Shown here: in pieces, positions 1 through 10,403 of the stretch
How positions within the stretch are numbered: position 1 is the stretch's first letter
Layout of the letters: the number at the start of each line of letters is the position of its first letter
From: Heloderma charlesbogerti
Lineage: Eukaryota > Chordata > Lepidosauria > Squamata > Helodermatidae
Reading direction: 5' to 3'
DNA: 64,000 nucleotides
Assembly (NCBI GenBank): GCA_026122225.1
Contig: JANEZZ010002677.1
Coordinates: 248,001 to 312,000 of the forward strand
Notes under the pieces: model-generated
Told to the model about the DNA's origin: nothing
Databases searched by the model: none
Seen by the model: the letters and a program-made list of their open reading frames with translations, nothing else
Made by a program: the position numbers and the translations under genes

Positions 1-64
1 TTTCACCATAGCAGGTGACTTCTGTTTACTTGGTAGAGGAAGTTCGGGGATGAATAAAGACAAA

Positions 65-330
65 TGGGATCTGTAACAAAAGGTTGCAGTGTATTCTGAC
101 TTCCTTACAGAAGGGTGGCAGCCAGTCAGCCAGCCGTTCCCCCTTCCAGCAGGCCCGGCCAGCCCCACCTTTTCCGTTGTTCTTTTCCAACTGACATTCA
201 ACATTCTGTGGTTACTGAGCATGTTCAGACCTTGCTAGGTTGTTGGGTGGGTTCTATGTAGTTGTATATGTGCAGACTACACTGGATACTGAGTAGAAAC
301 TAGTAAAATAAAAAATGGGGACAAGTGTTT
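65..330 (+). repeat. Dispersed repeat copy 1 (of 3), unknown family
   Basis: This stretch resembles 1370-1700 on the same strand and 3695-3930 on the opposite strand. Shared landmarks are 'aacaaaa..ttgcag', a C-rich stretch, 'cattc' and the near-palindrome 'actgagcatgttcag'. I see no reading frame and no clear ends, so it is either a decayed SINE or a DNA-transposon fragment. This copy is the most divergent of the three. Confidence 0.4.
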
Positions 331-507
331 TTTTTGAACCCATCTTTCTGCTTAATCACTTGGGCAAGTACTTTCAATTTTAACAAATAAAGTGAAATCT
401 ACACCTCAGCCTGCAGTATCATCAACACTAGTGGATGTTTGCTGAAGCTGCCCCTAAAAGTTACATAGGTGGAAGAACTGCGTCCATACTCATGTAACTA
501 TAAGGTT

Positions 508-655
508 AGAAGATAAGAACATAAGAAGAGACATTCAGGACCAGGCCAAGGGTCCATGTAGTCCAGCATTCTGTTCACACAGTGGCCAACCAGCTGCCCT
601 CAGGAAACCCACATGCAGGACATGAGCACAGCAGTACTCCCTGGCTGTTGTCTGG
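508..655 (-). mobile_element. CR1-type LINE, 3' end only
   Basis: The stretch begins 'agaacataagaagagac' and continues through 'tagtccagcattctgt' and 'cagtggccaaccagctgccc'. This is the reverse complement of the tail seen at 46985-47121, where the element ends with 'cttcttatgttctt'. It is a severely 5'-truncated CR1-group insertion read on the minus strand, without coding sequence. Confidence 0.65.
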
Positions 656-1369
656 GCAGAGCAATACATCAGCACCTCAGACAGGAGTCTTTCTCTCAGA
701 AGTGATTATTGAACACCCTCCAAAGCAAATAGCTTTATTTTTAAAAGACATCTTGAGAAGGACTGCTACTTTGGGAGCCCTTAGTGACACTTCTAAATTT
801 TGTTTCAGTCAATGGGAAAGTTGGATTTGAAACTGGTCCTCGTTTGTTTGTTTTGTATTGTTAAAAGTACTAAATGCAATTAAGCCAAAAGAGTAGAACA
901 GTATTTATCAAGGAGTCGAGTCTGTGGAAAAGTGGATAGAATGGCACTTAACAGGTTACTGGTGCACTGGCCAGCAGGAAATGTTCTGGGATGAAATGGG
1001 AGGTACCCAGCTAATAGGTGTGAAATAGGTTCTTGAGATGAACATCTGTGGCTGGAGGCAGCTGGCCTTTGTGGCAATGTCAGGCCCTTTAAAAAAAATG
1101 TTATAAATAGATTGCATATCCAAACATATCCCAAACGTGGAGTGTATATGTTCATTTTTGGTGAGGAGTTCTAAACCAGATACTCACGGGATAAATTAAC
1201 ACCCAAGAGGCTCAAGAAATTCTTTTTTAATATCCCTGCTATGTTATCAAGCTGGAAAAGCTCCTTCTTGAACAAAAGCAATTCTGATGCAGGGACAGTC
1301 ATGGATACTTCAAAATACCAGTTTAAGCTGAGGCCTCACACTCATCACACATTACTGCTCTTACTTGAC
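656..1369. other. No feature recognised
   Basis: AT-rich unique-looking sequence. Short open frames on both strands show no family signature and lack consistent coding character. Confidence 0.5.
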
Positions 1370-1700
1370 AAGTGGGAGCTGCAACAAAATATTGCAGCGT
1401 GGAGTGCTCCTCTTCAGAGCTCCAATCAGCTAGCCATGCCCTCTTCCTAGAAACTCCATACCATCCCCCTCCTCTCAGTGTTCCATTCCGCCCCCCCCAT
1501 CAACAGTCAGTCAGCATTCCATGCCCACTGAGCATGCTCAGTCCTCACTGGCTTATTTTTGGGTCCCCACCCCTTAATTATTTTTTTTCTTATGGTTTTT
1601 TGTCTGTGTACTTCTGCAAACCTTGGGGCACCCCTAAGCCTGCTGATACATTCCTTCCAGAAATCACCTATGGGAGAGAGATGGTGCTGTTTTGGTTGCA
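1370..1700 (+). repeat. Dispersed repeat copy 2 (of 3)
   Basis: Best preserved copy of the repeat also seen at 65-330 (same strand) and 3695-3930 (opposite strand). It carries the perfect 16-bp palindrome 'actgagcatgctcagt' at 1529-1544 and a 3' part 'cttctgcaaaccttgggg' that is found inverted in the third copy. No gene is apparent. Confidence 0.45.
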
Positions 1701-1859
1701 TAAGCATCCACACTCAGATAATGAATTCACTTTAACTATATAGGATATAATTGCCCTTGTACTGTGCGATATTTGCTACTTTCCAAGCGCAGAACAACAG
1801 ATTAAAAATGACAATGCAAGAAAAGAGCTGGAATAACGATACTTAGAATGTATATGGCA

Positions 1860-2080
1860 TTTTGCAGTGTTCAACACAGGTCACATACATCATCTTGCAG
1901 TATTCCTTAGAACAGACATGCAAGGTATGCGAGTAATATTTCTCCATATTGCAGGTGGGGATTGAGGCAGAAAGAGTGGCTTGCCTAAGGCCACCTACTA
2001 ACTTCATGGTGGAGGTGAGATTGAAACTTTGGACTTCCTAATTCCAGTCTTTAAGCCATTAAGCTACACCAGTTCTCATT
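1860..2080 (-). mobile_element. MIR/CORE-SINE-like relic
   Basis: Read on the minus strand the order is a tRNA-like head ('ggtgtagcttaatggc'), then 'ttcaatctc', then a core resembling 'ggccttaggcaagcc', then 'cctcaatccccacctgcaatatg'. The order and wording match MIR-class SINEs. The copy is old and degenerate and I do not see target duplications. Confidence 0.55.
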
Positions 2081-2090
2081 AGGAACTTTA

Positions 2091-2361
2091 GGGCGCAATC
2101 CTATGGCCACTAGACAGCGGCTAGATGGCCATAGGATTATTTGGTTTTTGAGAACCGACCTCAGAGCCTGTACTCCAAAGTCAGTTCCCAGAAAACTGCC
2201 TCCCCACCCACACCCCCATTGCCTTATAGGCGGCGTGTATCGGCTTGGTCTCTGCACTCATAAGAACAGCGCAGAGTGGGAGGAAAACGGGTGTTCCTGG
2301 CGCGGGAAGTGTGGAAGTGCCGGGTTTGGAGGCGGCCACCAATCCCCATAGGATTGCTCCC
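2091..2361 (-). mobile_element. PIF/Harbinger-like MITE (family H), copy 1
   Basis: The left end reads 'gggcgcaatcctatgg' directly after TTA, and the right end reads 'ccataggattgctccc'; these are inverted repeats of each other. Internal sequence ('gacagcggctagatggcc') is the inverse of the right part of the copy at 57537-57983, so this copy lies in the opposite orientation. The expected second TTA after the right end reads 'tcc', a substitution or a slightly misjudged end. No transposase frame is present. Confidence 0.6.
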
Positions 2362-2935
2362 TCCGAAAAGCAAAACCAGCTGCACAAAAGAAAGTCCCCC
2401 TCCCCTCATAGTCCCCTGTCATCTGTAAGTCTTGCTTAGGCATCTGATCTCTGCAAAGTCCTCTATACTGTTTCTTTTCTATCTTCCTTTTAAAATTCTG
2501 CCCCTTAAATAAAACGCAAATTTGTTATTTCAAGGAAGGCTAATTAGAGACCCAGGAGACAAATTGACTGCTAAAGTGACTAAATTTATTCAGGTAGATA
2601 ATAACAAGAAAGAAGTGATTAGAAAACACATTCCTTAGAAGAATATTTTTATGTGTTTTTCAATTCCAGCTCTGCTTGCACCACTTGGAGAAAAAAAAAA
2701 AAGGATTAGTAAACATGCCTAAAGGAGATGAACATCAGTACTAGGAACTCTTTGAGATTAAATTAGCAGAAAATAGACAGTGAAATAGGAGAAGCGACTT
2801 AGTAATTAAAAGAGACCCACAGTAATGAAAAGAGTTTAGCAATGAAAAAAGTTTGCAAGAACTACAACTCAAGCTTCATAGATAATTGTTGTGCTATTCG
2901 CTACACTTCATGCTATCAGGTTCCATTTTACCTTT
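2362..2935. other. No feature recognised
   Basis: AT-rich sequence with an A-run at about 2691-2703. No gene or named repeat seen. Confidence 0.5.
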
Positions 2936-2938
2936 TAA

Positions 2939-3029
2939 GGCCGTAACAGCATGTATACTTACTTGGGAGTAAGTCCCATTGAACTTTAGGGGACTTACGT
3001 CCGGTAAAACGTGCATAGGACTGTGCTGC
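2939..3029. mobile_element. Short (~90 bp) MITE, TTA-type
   Basis: Contains the hallmark 'cttgggagtaagtcccatt' and 'ggacttacgtcc', with a 3' part 'gtgcataggactgtgctgc'. The same layout recurs at 47652-47737, 53262-53362, 58936-59025 and 63840-63930. The ends are weak inverted repeats. A non-autonomous DNA element is the simplest reading. Confidence 0.5.
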
Positions 3030-3694
3030 ACGCAACTTCAATCCAGCAATTTTAAATGCACTTTATTTAAATAGAGTAAATTGTCAGTGTAAATATTACA
3101 ATGCATTCCAACATGCCTATATTCACTTGCATTTATGTTGGCTAGATACATGCTTAGAATGGAATGACTACGCTGGCTTGGAGACAAGGAAGAGAATCCA
3201 GAAACATGATCCAAGATTTCCATGTGCCCTGCCAACCAATCAGAATTTAGGATATAAAACAGACATGTCTGAATAGAAAGAGCTGAATAAATATTACCTC
3301 TCCACCATTGCAACTGATCAAAGTGTGTCATTCTTCCTTGGTTCTAAGGAGGTCAGACAGGACACAACTTTTAGCATAAATCTGGAATCACTCTACATGT
3401 CCAAAGGGGATTACTTCATAATACAGAGGAAGGTCTGTTACAGTTCACAGCTAAGATCAGAATGGATAAGATTCTGAAGATGAGAAGGAAATAACCTTTC
3501 AACAGGCTAAGGCACAAATTATGCCCCTGGTATGAAAAAAGGCAATTTTAAAAGTGTCTGCATTCACCACAGTACTTATAAGTTCAGTTAGATATTAGCT
3601 GAACACCATGATCCTGATCCTGAATACACTATCCTATATACTAATAGTGAACCCATTCTCTGAATGTGGATCCTTATGTAGCCAAAATGGTCCC
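3030..3694. other. No feature recognised
   Basis: No coding signature or recognisable repeat. Open frames here are short and AT-biased. Confidence 0.5.
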
Positions 3695-3930
3695 ATCTAT
3701 CCACATGAGGGAGGTATCAACAGGCTTGTGGGAACCCCAAGGTTTGCAGAAATGCAAATCTTTAGGGGGGAACCCCCAAAAGGGTAGTACCCCAAGACAG
3801 CCCAATAACCCTGAGCATGTTCAGTGGGCACAGAATGCTAACTGACCAGGGGTGGGGGGCGGGGAATGGGGCAGGGGATAGAATGGAGTATCCTGGAACA
3901 GGGCATTTCACTGCCACTTTTTGTTGCGAA
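3695..3930 (-). repeat. Dispersed repeat copy 3 (of 3)
   Basis: Reverse complement of the repeat at 1370-1700: 'ccccaaggtttgcag' here mirrors 'ctgcaaaccttgggg' there, and 'tgagcatgttcag' is retained. Its left edge near 'gaggtatcaacaggctt' matches the right edge of copy 2 ('aagcctgctgatac'). Confidence 0.45.
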
Positions 3931-4194
3931 GGTTCCACTTCATTCTATTTAATAAACAGTTCCGAGCATTTTCTTACTTCATCATCCTCCGCCCCAACAT
4001 TCCATCACTCTCCATTTTCACTCTTTAAAACCCCTTTCTATGTTCATTGAATGTGTTACTGGGGGATCAGGACTGTGCTCACATATACATGTTCAGATGA
4101 ATGTACAGAAATGATCATGTGGAAGGCCCTGCACACATACAGCTGTACGTGCATTGGGTTCCTGCACAGAGCCTGCCCTGTAATCTGCAAACTT

Positions 4195-4510
4195 TATCAG
4201 GGGTCCTTTTGTGGATCCTTAGCCTCTCTTGGCCCTATCACCAAGACAGGCTAAGGTGGATAGGTACATGTGACAGGGCCTTTCCTGTTGCAGCACCCCA
4301 GTTGTGGAACTCCTTTCTGAGGGAGGTCAGGTTGGTTCCATCTCTAGTAAGTTCTAGACAGGCAGTAAACACTGCTCTGTTTCTCCAGGACTTTTTTGGT
4401 TTTCCATATTGTTTTGACCTGTTTTAAAGACTGTTTTGTTTCTGGTTTTATTGTAATTTTAATGTTTTATGACATTGGTTTAAATTGTACATTGTTTTGA
4501 TGCATAGGTT
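4195..4510 (+). mobile_element. L2-group LINE, decayed 3' end
   Basis: A plus-strand frame around 4260-4400 reads ERAFPVA-like residues and then APQLWNSFLREVR, the conserved C-terminus of L2-group LINE proteins (compare APRLWNELPSEVR in the copy at 20.2-23.0 kb). A T-rich 3' UTR follows. It is heavily 5'-truncated and non-functional. Confidence 0.65.
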
Positions 4511-4907
4511 GGGAGTGTGGCCTGTGGGTGCAGTCCTGTTTCCCCCTCCACATGTTCACTGAAGTGTGGAGAGGAACAAGTCAAAAAGGGCTAGCAAGGT
4601 GTGTGTTCACATTTGCAGTTTACCACTCATTTAGTGCTGGATGTCTTCCTACTGTCCACTGTATGGTTTGTATGACCAGCCGTAGTGCTGTGCTAAATTA
4701 TTTTTGGAAAACCTAGCAGTGGTTTACTGATCTTTGTCCTGGGATGCTTGAAAGAGGCACCCAGTTCAGACATCACAGCTACTCAGGATTTGTTTAAATA
4801 AGCAGGGACAAGAGGTGCTGGCTCCTGGATGCCCATCCACCACTGCTGAGCTAAACAACCCAGGGACGCTCTGTCTCTGGATTGCTGCTTAGTGAGATGT
4901 TCGAATG
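4511..4907. other. No feature recognised
   Basis: No recognised gene or repeat between the L2 relic and the next L2 insertion. Confidence 0.45.
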
Positions 4908-4919
4908 CGAAATTGTGGA

Positions 4920-5613
4920 TTTTATTTATTTATTTATTTCTATACCGCCCAATAGCCAAAGCTCTCTGGGCGGTTCACAAAAATTAAAACCAAAGAGCAA
5001 ACAATAAAACAATATAAAATATATAAAACATTAAAACCACAGTATAACAATACAACCAGAATAAAATCAGAATAAAACCTAGCAGCAATGCAGGGATTTA
5101 AAATACAGATTTAAAACAGCAAAGCTAAAAGTCTAGAAAGCTAAAATGCTAAAATGCCTGGGAAAATAAAAAAAGTCTTCACCTGGCGCCGGAGAGAATA
5201 CAATGTAGGTGCCAGGCGAACCTCACTAGGGAGCTCATTCCACAGCCGGGGTGCCACAGCAGAAAAAGCCCTCCTCCTAGTAGCCACTCGCCTCACTTCC
5301 TTTGGCAGGGGCTCACGGAGAAGGGCAGCTGAGGACGATCTTAAGGTCTGGGGAGGCACATATGGGAGGAGACGATCCTTCAGATAACCTGGCCCCAAGC
5401 CATTAAGGGCTTTAAATGTTAACACCAGCACTTTGAATCAGGCCCAGAAACGGACTGGCAGCCAGTGCAGCTGGAAAAGTACTGGCAAAATACGAGCTCA
5501 CTGGCTAGTCCCTGTTAACAATCTTGCTGCCCTATTTTGGACCAGCTGAAGTTTCCGGACCATTTTCAAAGGCAGCCTCACATATAATGCATTGCAGTAA
5601 TCCGGACGAGAAG
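4920..5613 (-). mobile_element. L2-group LINE, 5'-truncated copy
   Basis: This is a close relative of the 3' part of the L2 at 20.24-23.01 kb. It shares the (attt)n end, the 'ataccgcccaatagcc' tail, the AT-rich 3' UTR and the C-terminal frame at 5431-5141 (LVLTFKALNGLGPGYLKD, then APRLWNELPSEVR). Similarity stops abruptly at 'gagaagttat' (5613), which marks the 5' truncation. The flanks show a possible 12-bp target duplication with two mismatches: 'cgaaattgtgga' (4908-4919) and 'cgagattgttga' (5621-5632). It encodes only about the last 95 residues and cannot be functional. Confidence 0.85.
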
Positions 5614-5649
5614 TTATAGACGAGATTGTTGAGAGAAGAACCACCTAGA

Positions 5650-6110
5650 CTTGTAACTCATGGTTTGTTCTTGGTTTACAAGTATGAGCTTACTCTCTCC
5701 TGCTCGTTCATGACTATCCAGGGTTTAAAACAAACCCTGGGTAGCCATGACATCTGAATTGGGTCACTGGTTCAACTGAGAAATCACATGAAACCATTGT
5801 TTGCTCTAATTATAGGTTAGAGCCCAAGCCATTGTTTGAGTTTCTAAATGAATAGGCCAGCCATAATTTAGAGCCACTTGTTTGCTTTCATTTTCCATTG
5901 GTGTAGCTCTCCAATCTCTAGGTGCGATGCCCTCAGGAGGCACAGCATTGACCACAACTATAATTTATCAGTTCAGATATCATGCCAATTACAGTTGGTC
6001 TGCAAACCCATTTCAAACCATGGTTTCCCATTCTGGCTTGCCAACTTATTGCAAACCACAGTGTGCCATGATGCGTGGCTTGAGCCACTAAGGATGGTTC
6101 ATAAATGAAG
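5650..6110. repeat. Inverted-repeat region with hairpin at 5708-5752
   Basis: CCAGGGTTT and AAACCCTGG flank a 5-nt spacer at 5719-5741, and the flanking 'tcatgactat' and 'gtagccatga' continue the symmetry imperfectly. Neighbouring sequence repeats 'aaccat'/'atggttt' motifs in both directions, similar in style to 23606-23868. Probably an old palindromic MITE; its ends are not defined. Confidence 0.4.
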
Positions 6111-7060
6111 TGTAACTTCTGCTGATCTGGTTAAAATCTATTGGGTAGACTGCCCTTGTAAAAGGGATAAGACCCCACACTCCTTTATTTATTTCAAAAG
6201 ACCATGGGATAGTCATTATTCTTCTTCTTAGCAGGGGGTAAAGTCGAGAAGAGGAAGAGGAGTTTGATCGTCACAATGTAGATGGTACAGAAGTGAAGCA
6301 CGTTACTGCTTAAGTTACTGCTGGAGTAAATGATGGCTGTTTGAAAAGATAGGTGCAAAAATATCCTAAGAAACAGAATGCAGGGTATAGACAGGGCCTA
6401 GTTCAGTTCTCAGTAGTTTCCATTAAGAGACATTATGACACAGTTGAGAGGGAGCAAAACCTGTCCCTCAACTCCAGACAATAGGGATTACAAGGGGCAA
6501 GGTTGGCCCCAGTCCAACAGTGGCATTGCAATATGTCTTAACTCATTTCTATATACAAAAGAATGTCAGCTATTCATTACAAAGTACTTGTTGAATACAG
6601 GCAAATAAGAGGAAAACCTTTAAACCTTTTGAAGATCTACACAGGGATTTCACTATCTGTTCCATGCAAAGTCTCCACCCCTACCTCCCAAAGAATGTGC
6701 TAGCAGGCATGACTTCCATAAATCAGAACACAAGCTGTTTTGTGGACAATAACACTAGTCTACACAATATTTGTATAACGCAAAGCTTCAGGATTCATCT
6801 TGAAATGTTCCATTTTTCCCCTCAAGGTTAGTATACTAAAGATGTTTAAGGGACAGATAGAGTGGGAGGCTGATGAACCTGAGTACATTAACAGTTTTAA
6901 CATAATTTAATCATGCCTTGTGAGTTAGGCAGTCATCTCACTGCAAACTGTAGTTCTCTTACACGTGGTGTCATGCAAATTTTGCCCCAGCCTGCAACGG
7001 CTGGTTGCTTCAAGATCCATCTATGTGTCTTAATTATTTCATTTCATCAGATTCATGTAT
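6111..7060. other. No feature recognised
   Basis: About 950 bp with no recognisable gene, repeat or RNA signature. Confidence 0.5.
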
Positions 7061-7062
7061 AG

Positions 7063-7122
7063 CAGCCTTCCCCACCCTGGCACCTTCTAGATGTGCTGGA
7101 CCCTAACTCCCATTGTCGCCAA
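7063..7122 (+). mobile_element. hAT-type MITE fragment (CAGCCTTCCCC end)
   Basis: Begins 'cagccttccccaccctggca' and continues 'ccttctagatgtgctgga', the left half of the element seen whole at 36131-36265. The right half is missing. Confidence 0.5.
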
Positions 7123-7262
7123 CAAGTTTTTATGTTAGATGTGTATCTCTAGTTAATTAATTAATTAGTTATTTAGTCCACTTGTTGTTTTTAGGATGCC
7201 ACAGGAATCTTGGCTGGCTTTTGCAACTGATTAGAATGGGTGGGTACTCTTTTAGAAAATAG

Positions 7263-7380
7263 TGGGTTGGATCCAGACTTAGTCACGTTTAGAGTAGACT
7301 TAATTTAGTCATGACTAACTTACATCCCATTGATTTCAATGGGTTGACTGTTAGCATCACTTAAGTCTGGATCCAACCCA
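7263..7380. mobile_element. 118-bp MITE with perfect 19-bp terminal inverted repeats
   Basis: The termini TGGGTTGGATCCAGACTTA (7263-7281) and its exact reverse complement (7362-7380) enclose about 80 bp that contains a second symmetric motif ('cccattgatttcaatggg'). No coding capacity. I cannot see a convincing target duplication, so the superfamily is open. Confidence 0.75.
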
Positions 7381-7439
7381 TTGTTTAGCAACTTGGGGCT
7401 TAATGTGCCCTTGCAGGGTCTTTACAAAAAATTAACAAA

Positions 7440-7516
7440 GAAGGACAGAACTTTGTCATTAGATTGCCATTTCTTTGAGTGAGAAATAGCAATCTAATGA
7501 CAAAGTTCTGTCCTTC
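7440..7516. repeat. Perfect 28-bp-arm hairpin
   Basis: Positions 7440-7467 and 7489-7516 are exact reverse complements of each other, separated by 21 bases that themselves contain ATTTCT/AGAAAT. Such perfect arms in an otherwise decayed neighbourhood suggest a young insertion, a recent inverted duplication or a selected hairpin. Confidence 0.85.
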
Positions 7517-7561
7517 TCTGTTGATCAGACCTATATCAAACAATACAAGGGTGGGCAGAAG

Positions 7562-7665
7562 GTAGATCTCCAGAAGTTTTGGACTTAAAGTCCTAGAAGC
7601 CCCTGACAACATGACCAATGGGCAGGAATACTGGAATCTGAAGTCCAAAACATCTGGAGATCTAC
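7562..7665. mobile_element. Palindromic MITE related to the 36131-36265 element
   Basis: Arms 7562-7586 and 7641-7665 are inverted repeats with one mismatch in 25 ('gtagatctccagaagttttg' against '..ccagatgttttg'). The core 'ccagatgttttggact' is shared with the hAT-type MITE at 36131-36265. Confidence 0.55.
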
Positions 7666-7672
7666 ATTTTGC

Positions 7673-8257
7673 CCCCCGCTGCTGAAATAATATATGCTAC
7701 AAATCCGAGGCAAGCTTCAGCACACATACTTTGCCTCTGGGGAACCAACATTCCCAACAATCTTCTTTTGAAGTTGCTTCTAGAGATTTAAGGAGTGGCT
7801 GAATGGATGAAAGGAAAGGAGTTTCTGTCTAAAATCCAAAAACCATGTTGTTCAGAAGACATCTCAAGGTAGGAGGGAGTCTTTAAAACCTGCTTGACAT
7901 GAATGAGACTCTGGAGGTGTATAAGAGAAGAGTTGGTGGGGAGCCATTTACCAAAGAAAGGCAAATGCTTCAAAGGCTACAAGATCTGCTGAAATCAGCG
8001 TATACATTTAGGACCATGTTGTAAAGGTGAAAAATTGAAAAAGCACTCACTCCAAATCATAAATGGTGCGTATAGCACAAAACACATGAAAGTAGTTTTT
8101 CATCAAGTGCTATTCTACTCTCCTATGGTGGGTTTTGACATCAGGACAAAATAAATGCGCAATTTAATCTAAAATCTTTTGGGATTCTTTAAGATTGCCA
8201 GTTCTGCAGACTGAAGTTTAGCATATCTTAAATCAGCAGAAGCAACCTGTGGGGTGT
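7673..8257. other. No feature recognised
   Basis: No gene, RNA or recognised repeat. Confidence 0.45.
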
Positions 8258-9690
8258 CTCCATGAGTGATTTACTCCGAGCTGGCTGTGTTTGGAGGTCA
8301 TTAAGGATACATGACATTGTGGCCATCCAGCAGCCACCCTGGAGCTTATCAGGGAAAAACCAGATTTCCTGGGATTACTTAAAGTCTGATTCTTTTCCTC
8401 AAGTCGGGTTCTCCCCAGTATAGTTGTTGTGTGCCCCAACCCCCGCATTGACCTCGGGTATGCTAGCCCTACCCAGGGGTGTGCTTTTCACTGTGACCCC
8501 AGTCAAGGGGTGTTTCCTGTCCCTGTGTTTCCCAGCACAAACCAATTAGTGTCTACTCAGAAGTAACTCCCATTGTGCTCAATGAGGCTTGTCCCCTGAA
8601 TCTGAACATCAGAATTTACAGAGATACCCTCAACTGAAATACCACGTTTTCAAGTGCTAATTCCCTAAAGGCTGTAAAGTGCTTTCTCGAAGCTGCAATT
8701 CTCCTGTTTGGCTTATTGCCATTCACAAGTAACTACTTCCACTGATCATCCAATCCTGTGCAGCACTGGGTTAGAAAGAGGGTTAGTTTCCCATCCCTGT
8801 CTCTCCCAGCACAAACATATGTGTGTCTACTTGGGAGTAACTCCCATTGTGGTCAATGAGGCTTGTCCCCAAACTGCGCACTCCCGAGATTCCCATGAAT
8901 CAAAATAATGCATTTAGGGAGCAATCCTACTGGGATAGGTGACTGCCTATCCGATGCAGGGCAGGAGAAGCACGAAGGGGATAGTCCCCTCTGCACTTCA
9001 GCCGCCCTACATTTAGAGCTAGACAGCCAATTTCGGCTGTCTAGCCACAGAAAGGTGGAGCGGGGGAAGCAGCTGTCTGATGACACATTGGATGGGTCAT
9101 ACCGGCATTTCCACCTTCCCCATCCTGGAACATCCCCCAGAATGCCCCGTTTTCCCCACCCTGTGCTCCTCTTCCAAGCACAGAGCGCGGGGCTTGAAAG
9201 GGCTGCAAGGTCGGTTCCTGGAAACCAACGTATCCTACGGCTGTCTAGCCACTGACTAATGGCCGTAGGATTGCTCCCTTAGAGAACCTTAATGTCAAAG
9301 CTTCGAAGCTTCAGTTGATCTTAGCAGGGCAACTAGAACATAGTGCTCCTTTCATGATTGTCAGTGGGGGGTGGGGTGGGGAAGAGAGAGAAAGAGAAAA
9401 TGATTTATGTGGATACAGGGGAGGAAACCTCCCAGGATTTTATCAAAGGAGAAAGCAGGGAGAGCCTGGAGAGGGGGAGCCTCTCTTATTGGTTGAGCAG
9501 CCCCTGCCAGTCAGATGACATTCCATCCAACCCCCCCCCCCCATGTTCTGTGAAGTGACTGCAATATACTTGTTCGTGGAGGTATGCGCAGACCAAAACC
9601 GGCTCCATGAAAAATCCGGGTAAGCCATGATTGGCTTCTCCTTCCATTGCCATGGAGAAACCTCTCTGGACTGCAGACACCCCGCTGTTC
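8258..9690 (+). mobile_element. Dispersed ~1.1-kb element, copy A (host of a MITE)
   Basis: Collinear with 50095-51925 on the same strand. Shared blocks run from 'agtgatttac' through 'gacctcgggtatgctagccc', 'gtgtgtctacttgg', 'ctcttattggttgagcagcc' and 'ccagtcagatgac'. A motif containing 'agtaactcccattgtg' plus 'tcaatgaggcttg' occurs twice here (about 8560-8600 and 8838-8870). I see no protein and no clear termini, so it is a non-autonomous dispersed repeat of unknown class. A Harbinger-like MITE (8917-9278) lies inside it. Confidence 0.6.
8917..9278 (+). mobile_element. PIF/Harbinger-like MITE (family H), copy 2
   Basis: Terminal inverted repeats GGGAGCAATCCTA and TAGGATTGCTCCC are flanked on both sides by TTA (8914-8916 and 9279-9281), the 3-bp TWA target preference of PIF/Harbinger elements. 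The interior ('ctatccgatgcagggcagga', 'agctagacagcc') matches the copy at 57537-57983 in the same orientation. There is no transposase. Confidence 0.75.
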
Positions 9691-9779
9691 TCTGTTATCA
9701 TACAATGCAGTCCACATTATGTCTGCCTTGGGATATATAGATAGCACTTGATGACATTCTTGCACCTTTGAGTCCCTGT

Positions 9780-10260
9780 GCTACAGTCTGCCCTGTCCTG
9801 CTCCAAGAGACCCCACACACTGAGATCTGGTGGGTGGCTAATAGTGAATGGGCCTTTCCTGTCATGGTCCCCAAATTGTGGAATGCACTCTCTAGAGAGG
9901 TCCACCTGGAACCTACTTTGTTGACTTTTCAGCAGCAAGCAAAGACCTTTCTTATTCTCCCAGGCCTTTAAAAATAATTTTTGACTGCAGCTTGTCTTAT
10001 TTTTGGTGATATGTTTGAGGCTGCATTTTGAAATAATATTTTCCCATGGTTTAGCTGCTTGGGTATGTATGTATGTATGTATTTATTGATTTATTTTTTA
10101 AAAATTATTGTTACTACTTTTAAAACTTTAAAAAATTATATGTTTTATCATTGGTTTTACTGTATTTGTTTTCATTAGGTAGGTTGCCCTGAGAGATTTG
10201 GCTATAAGGCAACTGATAAAGTGAATGAATGAATGAAGGAATGATTAAATAAATTATATA
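9780..10260 (+). mobile_element. L2-group LINE, decayed 3' end
   Basis: A plus-strand frame at about 9845-9970 reads EWAFPVM, then PKLWNALSREVHLEPTLL and QQQAKTFLILPGL, the C-terminus of L2-group proteins. It is followed by a T-rich 3' UTR and a tail 'gttgccctgagag...aatgaatgaatg'. No other coding part survives. Confidence 0.7.
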
Positions 10261-10403
10261 GCCTTTATCCTTTTTCTCAGTGTTACCCATCTCACATTGC
10301 TCTAAAGTGCTATTGTGATGTTGCTTTTCTATTCCATCTCACCAGATCAGAAGGAATTGTAAGCTGCCCATTCCATAGCTCCTGTTTGTTGTCCTCTTAT
10401 GGC

